A stretch of 64,000 nt of DNA from Manduca sexta (lineage: Eukaryota; Arthropoda; Insecta; Lepidoptera; Sphingidae): assembly GCF_014839805.1 (NCBI RefSeq), contig NC_051126.1, positions 7,758,609-7,822,608 of the forward strand. The letters run 5' to 3'. Positions 58,317 through 64,000 of this stretch are shown here, piece by piece. A program made the position numbers and the translations under genes. The first letter of the stretch is position 1; each line of letters opens with the position of its first letter. The notes beneath the pieces were generated by a model, which was not told the origin of the DNA, did no database searches, and saw only the letters and a program-made list of their open reading frames with translations.

Positions 58317-61261
58317 TAATATAGGAAAATATTTTCCCATCCAAATTTAAATCAGACTACCCGGCTTAATTATTTAGCTTCCTAACTATGGTTCTATCAT
58401 AATTTGGTAAAATCGATAACTAATTTTCAATTACTATAATCCTCACAATAAAGCCGCGACGCCTCGCCCTCCTACTGCAAGTAAATCTTGGGCCTTGGTG
58501 TAGGTACATTATGTTGTAGTTTACCTATATTGGCTTGGAGGAAGTAAAGTTAAAAATATAAATAATGATTTAGGCGTTTAGGAGAGGAAAACTCTTACAG
58601 ATATTCAAAAGGCTAGTGCAGCATAGCGTAGATAATTAAAAACAAAATGACCCAGAAAGTGACGTATGTATACGCGTACCTAACTATTGCTACGATGTAG
58701 GTAATTTATTATTACAATCTATCTTCGCTTGTTTGCAAAGTAAGAATGAGTGTTATCGCCGTGCGTCGCCTCGAAAAGTATCATAAAAATTAAATATGCC
58801 TAACTACATAATCTGTCGACCGACATCGCGATTCTTGATTAATTACCATAAAAATAAACATTGGCTACGTTTCCATTAATATCTCTTGCCTCCATCACCA
58901 TAATATAAACCACACTAAAATAATTTACAATCTGTGATACCAATCTTACCAATAGACCTTTTAATCGTTAATTAGGCCAATCAGTGTTGTACTTTTTTCT
59001 TCGATCCTTAAATAATTAATAAACGCAAGAAAAAAAATTCACAATAGTTATAACACTAATGTTTATTGGGGTAGGCTACTGCAAAAATATTTGACAAGGT
59101 AAGTATATTGATAAAAAGCAGGTAAATAATCCCATTGTGTCTAATTGGACGTACCCGACCTCTCTGTATCCGCTGCGGCTTGCCTGTGAATAGCTCCTTG
59201 AGCACGATTATATTAATTGTTATGATCTACGCAATTCATTTGACTACTCTAAAGTAAATATTAATCTATCTTATCTTCCAGGTTCAATTTGAATATGGCG
59301 ATCACGAATTATTGATTGTATACATAGTGGAGCTAATCATTTCCACCTGTGTATAATTATTGAACATACACGATATAATATATAAGAAATAAATAACATA
59401 CACCTATACGTACTTGTATTATTATTTCCTAATTGTCGCTAATTACCGATAATTCGTTTCGTATACTAATCTCACTATAGCCTGGTACTGCAGTCACGCT
59501 CGATTAGTCACGAAAAAGTTTATTAACTCAGTTTATTAACATTATTATCAATTCATAATTAAAACTAGGATGTATGTAGAATGTAGATTACATATTATAT
59601 GACTATGTATTTTATGAGAAATTGCCCTACAAAGTGGTAGGTGTTTTATTTAATTATTTATTATGTTCTTTCCTTAGTTAATTATTCAGGTATTTACATA
59701 CTCTGATATATTTTAAATTTTAGTGTTTTACTATTTAATTTCTACAGGACTCATAATTAAATTATTGTAGGTAGATATGTACAGCGGAGACTCGATTAGC
59801 TAAACTGAATGTGGTAAGGCATTCCGATAAATGAAAATCCGGAAAATTGAATATGTATGATATGAAGAAAAGCTACTTTTATGTACATATTAATTATTAT
59901 TATTATCTAGTTTTTCTCGCGGCTCTGTCCGAGTTAATGACCATTTTCGGCCGGCTATAGCCGTCAGGGGCAATGTAAACTATTAGTGAAAGATTTATCA
60001 AAATCAGTTAAGTTGTTTTTGAGTTTCATACAAAGTTTCATCCCGCCGAGTCTCGTAACGCCTTATAACAGGTATTTATTAAATACTTTATGTAGCATAT
60101 TATACAGTATTCAGCTTCCTTTAGTGTTCTGGTGGATGTATGACTTTATAACTTACATATTATAAATATGTATGTTATTGTTTTAGTAAAAATGCGCTTT
60201 ATTATGTTGAAGACAATTCAATAGCGCAATTTGTTTAAGAAAGAGATTAGAATATATTTTTTCTTAAATAATATTATTATATTGTTTCAGTAAAAATATT
60301 TAAAAACCTGTCATTTTATGATTTAGTTGCTTAAAATTCATCGACAACAATGAATAAATGTTATGCAAGGAATATTTATGATGCGCATTTACCTTGTTTG
60401 AGGTCGTAGAATAGACAATACAGGAAATTTGGTCTGGAAATTGGCAGAGTAAAGTTATTTCTTCACATTATCGTACGCGAGGAACATAATAATGTTGTCC
60501 CCTTGTTTGGATTGTCACTGTAAGGTCGATTAGTTGTCAGATGTCGACTCCAGAAGGCAGTACACCCGCGACAGTCGCTAGGAACCTCATTTACTAACTA
60601 GACATCGCTTACGGTTGTTTCTAATATAAGCTTCTTGTGTCTAAAATAAGTAACAATTACTTCCAAACTATCAATATTGATTGTTATTTATATTATATCT
60701 TTAAAACTTGATAATAGGTGATATGAAAATATAATTAGTGGTTTATTAAATGTTTTTGTTACCTTTACGTATTTTTTGAACAAGCAATAAAATATATATT
60801 TTTAGGTTCACTTAAACTACCTTCATTGCCTATGGTGAATGAATTTTGAACAAATAAAAAAGCTATGATGCGAATGATGATGAGGTTTGATTCGTGACCA
60901 GGAAAGTAGATAGTACTTACCACCTTCAAAACACAATATGCTTTGACAAAGGTTTAATTTCGACACTTGTGTATTAAGGCTGAATATTAAGTGTACAATT
61001 GGTTATGGCGGATTGAAAAGCAATTTTTAAAGTCAATGTATCTGTACATTGATATCCCTTGTGTTCTTTTGTAGAGCCATTTGCAGAATAAAGTATATAT
61101 ATATTATTTTAAAACCACATGAAGCTTGTCACTTAATTCATGTTTTTTCCAATTACTGCATTTATAATAATAAAACTACAAACCAGTCAATCAAATATTC
61201 TATTTATCACGTTGGCAAACAAAGTTTCACTTATGTCAAAACATTTCGTAGGAATAAATGT
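58317..61261. other. Non-coding AT-rich region
   Basis: No gene is recognised. At 59907-60065 there is a degraded Helitron 3' end on the minus strand (ctag, then ctcgcggctctgtccg). The stretch 60480-60620 is more GC-balanced and could hold a promoter or non-coding exon on the minus strand, but nothing firm supports it. Confidence 0.35.
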
Positions 61262-62010
61262 TATAATAAATAATAATAATATCAGCCCTGTATTATATAC
61301 TGTCCCACTGTTGGGCACGGGCCTCCTCTACTACTGAGAGGGATTAGGCCTTAGTCCACCACGCTGGCCCAGTGCGGATTGGTAGACTTCACACACCCTC
61401 GAAATTCCTATAGAGAACTTCTCAGGTATGCAGGTTTCCTCACGATGTTTTCCTTCACCGTTAAAGCGAACGATAAATTCACAAAGAATACACACGTGAT
61501 TTTTAGAAAAGTCAGAGGTGTGTGCCCTTGGGATTTGAACCTGCGGACATTCGTCTTGGCAGTCCGTTCCACACCCAACTAGGCTATCGCCGCTATAAAT
61601 GTTATTAATTCTATTAAAATCAAATCACTTAAGCAAGTGATATATTTAAAACTGCGTATATTTAAAACAAGAAATAAAATTTAAAATCAACTCACAAGAT
61701 AAACTAAAGTAGCCAGTTTAGGCTGCCAGGCAAGGGAATATAAAAATTTGATAATGATTTTGATAAATTAATAGAAAAAATATATTTTTAAATTTCACTT
61801 ATTTAAAAAAGCCTGATTGTAAATGTTTTTTCTTCTTTTAAATAAAAAGTAAAATAAACGTCTGTGATAGCCCTAGGATTACTAAATTTTAAACCGATTG
61901 GACCAACAATAGCAAGTTATATAAAAGCTCATAAAATAACCGGAAAAACGCATCACTATTCTTACCGGTAAGGACAATATGAGCTCTAGCTAAGCTAAGC
62001 TATTATCTCT
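61190..62010. repeat. Dispersed repeat interrupted by a SINE
   Basis: Parts at about 61190-61261 and 61600-62010 match, with divergence, the intronic repeat at 16480-16830 (tttatcacg, the ccgg[t]gagg motif and gagct[c]tagct). The SINE 61262-61593 splits it. Confidence 0.45.
61262..61593 (-). mobile_element. tRNA-derived SINE, full length
   Basis: On the minus strand: gcggcgatagcctagttggg with A box tagcctagttgg, B box ggttcaaatcc, then body and ATT-rich tail. It is the cleanest copy outside the KIF19 gene. It inserted into an older repeat. Confidence 0.75.
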
Positions 62011-64000
62011 CTATATTATTTATCTATATAGGTGCGGTATGAAAAAAATTGGTTCCAAATTCATGTTTCCGATTTGCACGCTTTCTGCACGCATTTAATG
62101 CGTGGCGCATACCAGATGTGTCTGTTAAAGATACCAGTGCTAAATACTAATAATGCGACTTTGCAACGTCTTTTATTTGTATTTTAGGTTTAGCTCTTTA
62201 AAAACATCTGTGTAGGCCCTTAATCCTTTCAATCTTTTAAAATCATTTTAATATAAATTATAAATCATTTGAATCTTTAAATACTTAATCGTAATTCATA
62301 AGTAGGCCTATTCTAGGATTGGATCTAAAAACTATATTGTTACTGCTAAGTTAGTATATGTGGTTGCCCAAATTCAGCTATTTTGGACAAAAATGGTTTC
62401 TAAACAAGTATTAGTTTCACTATTTCTATTACTATAAATTTTAGTTATCTATAACGATCGAAACCGATTAACGATGTATACCTGCAAATAGTGACGGTCA
62501 ATGCGCCTTGAACTTTGGCGAGGGCAGATGTTCTGAATTACATCCATTTTGTCTATGATGTAACAGTCATGTGATTGACAAAGGTGATCAGTACCTTGGC
62601 AGTAGAGATGGCCAGTTTACTCTTTTATAACTCGGCATTTTTTGTAATCGTAATAACATTATGCGGGTTATGCTACCTTGATCGCTATTCTTGAGGTATA
62701 TAAGTATATCTTTGAGAATCTATAAGTATATCTTTGAGGTACGGAGTGGAAGCAATGATAATATATTCGACTACAAGTAAAACTTAACCTACGTGGTATA
62801 TTTTTTTTATTATTGTTTTTGACATGGTTGTGTTTTACACCTGCCCCTGTTTATCTTTGCACCACGACTGGGATAGAATGCTTATGCCATGAAGCCCGCC
62901 TGTTTAACATGTGTTTACGAAATTTAAAAAAGAATAATAATGTGCAAATTTACTTAAAATCCAAAAATGGAACTTCAGAAGTGCTCGAAATACTTGTGAT
63001 AGTTTTTTTTAAAACAACGAAAAGTGTTCTCGATCATTATTACCAACCTATAGAAATTTGAAATCAGTATCAAAGTAACCTAACTGCACTTTTGAAGAAC
63101 ATTTACTCTTTGCGCAATTAATAACTACCCGGCACATTGGCAACCAGGTTTTTAACAAAACGGCTTTCTTTAAGAACGTTAAATATGCGTAATATTTTTT
63201 AATATGGCTCATAGTGGATAATGTTTAGTTATATTTTTATTACTATGGAAGGCAAAGGAACGAACGCTTATGACCTGCGTTTTTATGTTTACGTGAAATG
63301 AAGCCTGTATACATCAAAACCTATTCTATTAATTGGTTTGCAAAAAAATATCCCTGTAAACCTTGGTGATCGGTTATCATATACCTACTTAAGCACTTGT
63401 CACATCTCAACTGGGTCTTTCCTTTTCGGGCTCTTTATTAAACCGGTTTTAATGGTCCTGAATCGTTTGCGGTTAGCACTCAGCATTTGAAATAAGAGTC
63501 TCAATAATTAATGTTTTTTTACGTCTGATCTTAGTCAATGTCGGATCTTGTTTTGTAAATCTTTATTGAATATTGTAATAAAGTCATTCATATTTAATTT
63601 GCCAAAGAGTAAGTATCAAACAATATAGACAAGAAATATGAGTACTGAGTAGTAGGTAATAATAAGTACTTAAGATGAATATCGCATCTACGATTATCCA
63701 ACGATTCTGTTCTCTAAATAGTTTGGTACAAGTTAATCCTCGTCCTACTCTTAGCAAAAACAACGAAAAAGTTACTGAGCGAGATTTATGTAGAGCTTTG
63801 GAGTTTTATGAGTAAGATTTGAATATCTACTTCACCAGTCATATTTAGCTACAAAAACGTGTCGGTAGATATCTACTGTTAATATTATTATGATATAAGT
63901 AACGCTAAAAATTTCGCGTTCTTCGTCATTGTTTATAGCAAACTTCTAGTGTCAGCTCAAGGTAAAAGGGAGTCTAATTAAAATAAGCAAGGGGCGTTTT
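62011..64000. other. Non-coding end of window
   Basis: AT-rich sequence. A plus-strand open frame at 62813-63061 overlaps a phrase (acctgcccctgtttatcttt, cttatgccatgaagcccgcc) that resembles decayed retroelement sequence. I see no gene. Confidence 0.35.

Noticed and set aside
60480..60640. First exon of the chloride channel
   Set aside because: The stretch is more balanced in GC, but no minus-strand frame gives a signal peptide ending in the needed phase at a GT donor.
61379..61582. Protein starting MVDFTHPRNSY
   Set aside because: It lies wholly in a SINE and recurs at 33210 for the same reason.

Overview
The window is insect nuclear DNA, almost certainly from a moth or butterfly (Lepidoptera). 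It is AT-rich, with GC-rich coding exons split by GT-AG introns. It is full of nonautonomous Helitrons of lepidopteran type (5' TC, 3' GC hairpin plus CTAG, inserted between A and T) and tRNA-derived SINEs. Recognisable genes are: the first coding exon of a mitochondrial dicarboxylate carrier (9428-9605, minus); ELP6, an Elongator subunit (11037-11780, plus); a kinesin-8 of the KIF19 type (14613-45758, plus); and a Cys-loop ligand-gated chloride channel of the insect pHCl-2/Hodor group (48771-52761, minus, lacking its 5' end).

The window is a scaffold of three contigs joined by two gaps of exactly 500 N (8814-9313 and 34373-34872). Contig A is 1-8813, contig B is 9314-34372 and contig C is 34873-64000. 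The contigs overlap in content. A repeats B 20672-29283, and C 34873-46131 repeats B 23088-34372. The kinesin exon 5 therefore appears three times, and exons 6 to 14 twice. B and C share alleles and structural variants, so they look like an unmerged end-to-end overlap. A differs by two structural variants (a 988-bp Helitron unit absent, a 1.17-kb segment present) and by SNPs, so it looks like the other haplotype. It was placed where the rest of the dicarboxylate-carrier gene should be.

Removing the redundancy leaves one locus: carrier (minus), ELP6 (plus), KIF19 (plus, 15 coding exons, about 730 residues), chloride channel (minus). The best KIF19 model uses exons 1-4 from B and 5-14 from C. 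The B copies of exons 5, 10 and 11 carry a paired frameshift, clustered substitutions and a stop. ELP6 also has two compensating one-base indels. These, and a dense run of small deletions in the first 3 kb of C, suggest under-polished long-read consensus.

Introns and intergenic DNA hold Helitrons (one with a 4 x 123 bp minisatellite, one chimeric, one flanked by a perfect 60-bp inverted repeat), SINEs with A and B boxes, a MITE with about 30-bp inverted ends, and fragments of other repeats. From 52762 to 64000 I find no convincing gene. I see no CRISPR array, rRNA, intact tRNA, bacterial gene or viral gene. The novelty here is mostly structural (assembly and haplotype) plus mobile-element architecture, not a new gene system.
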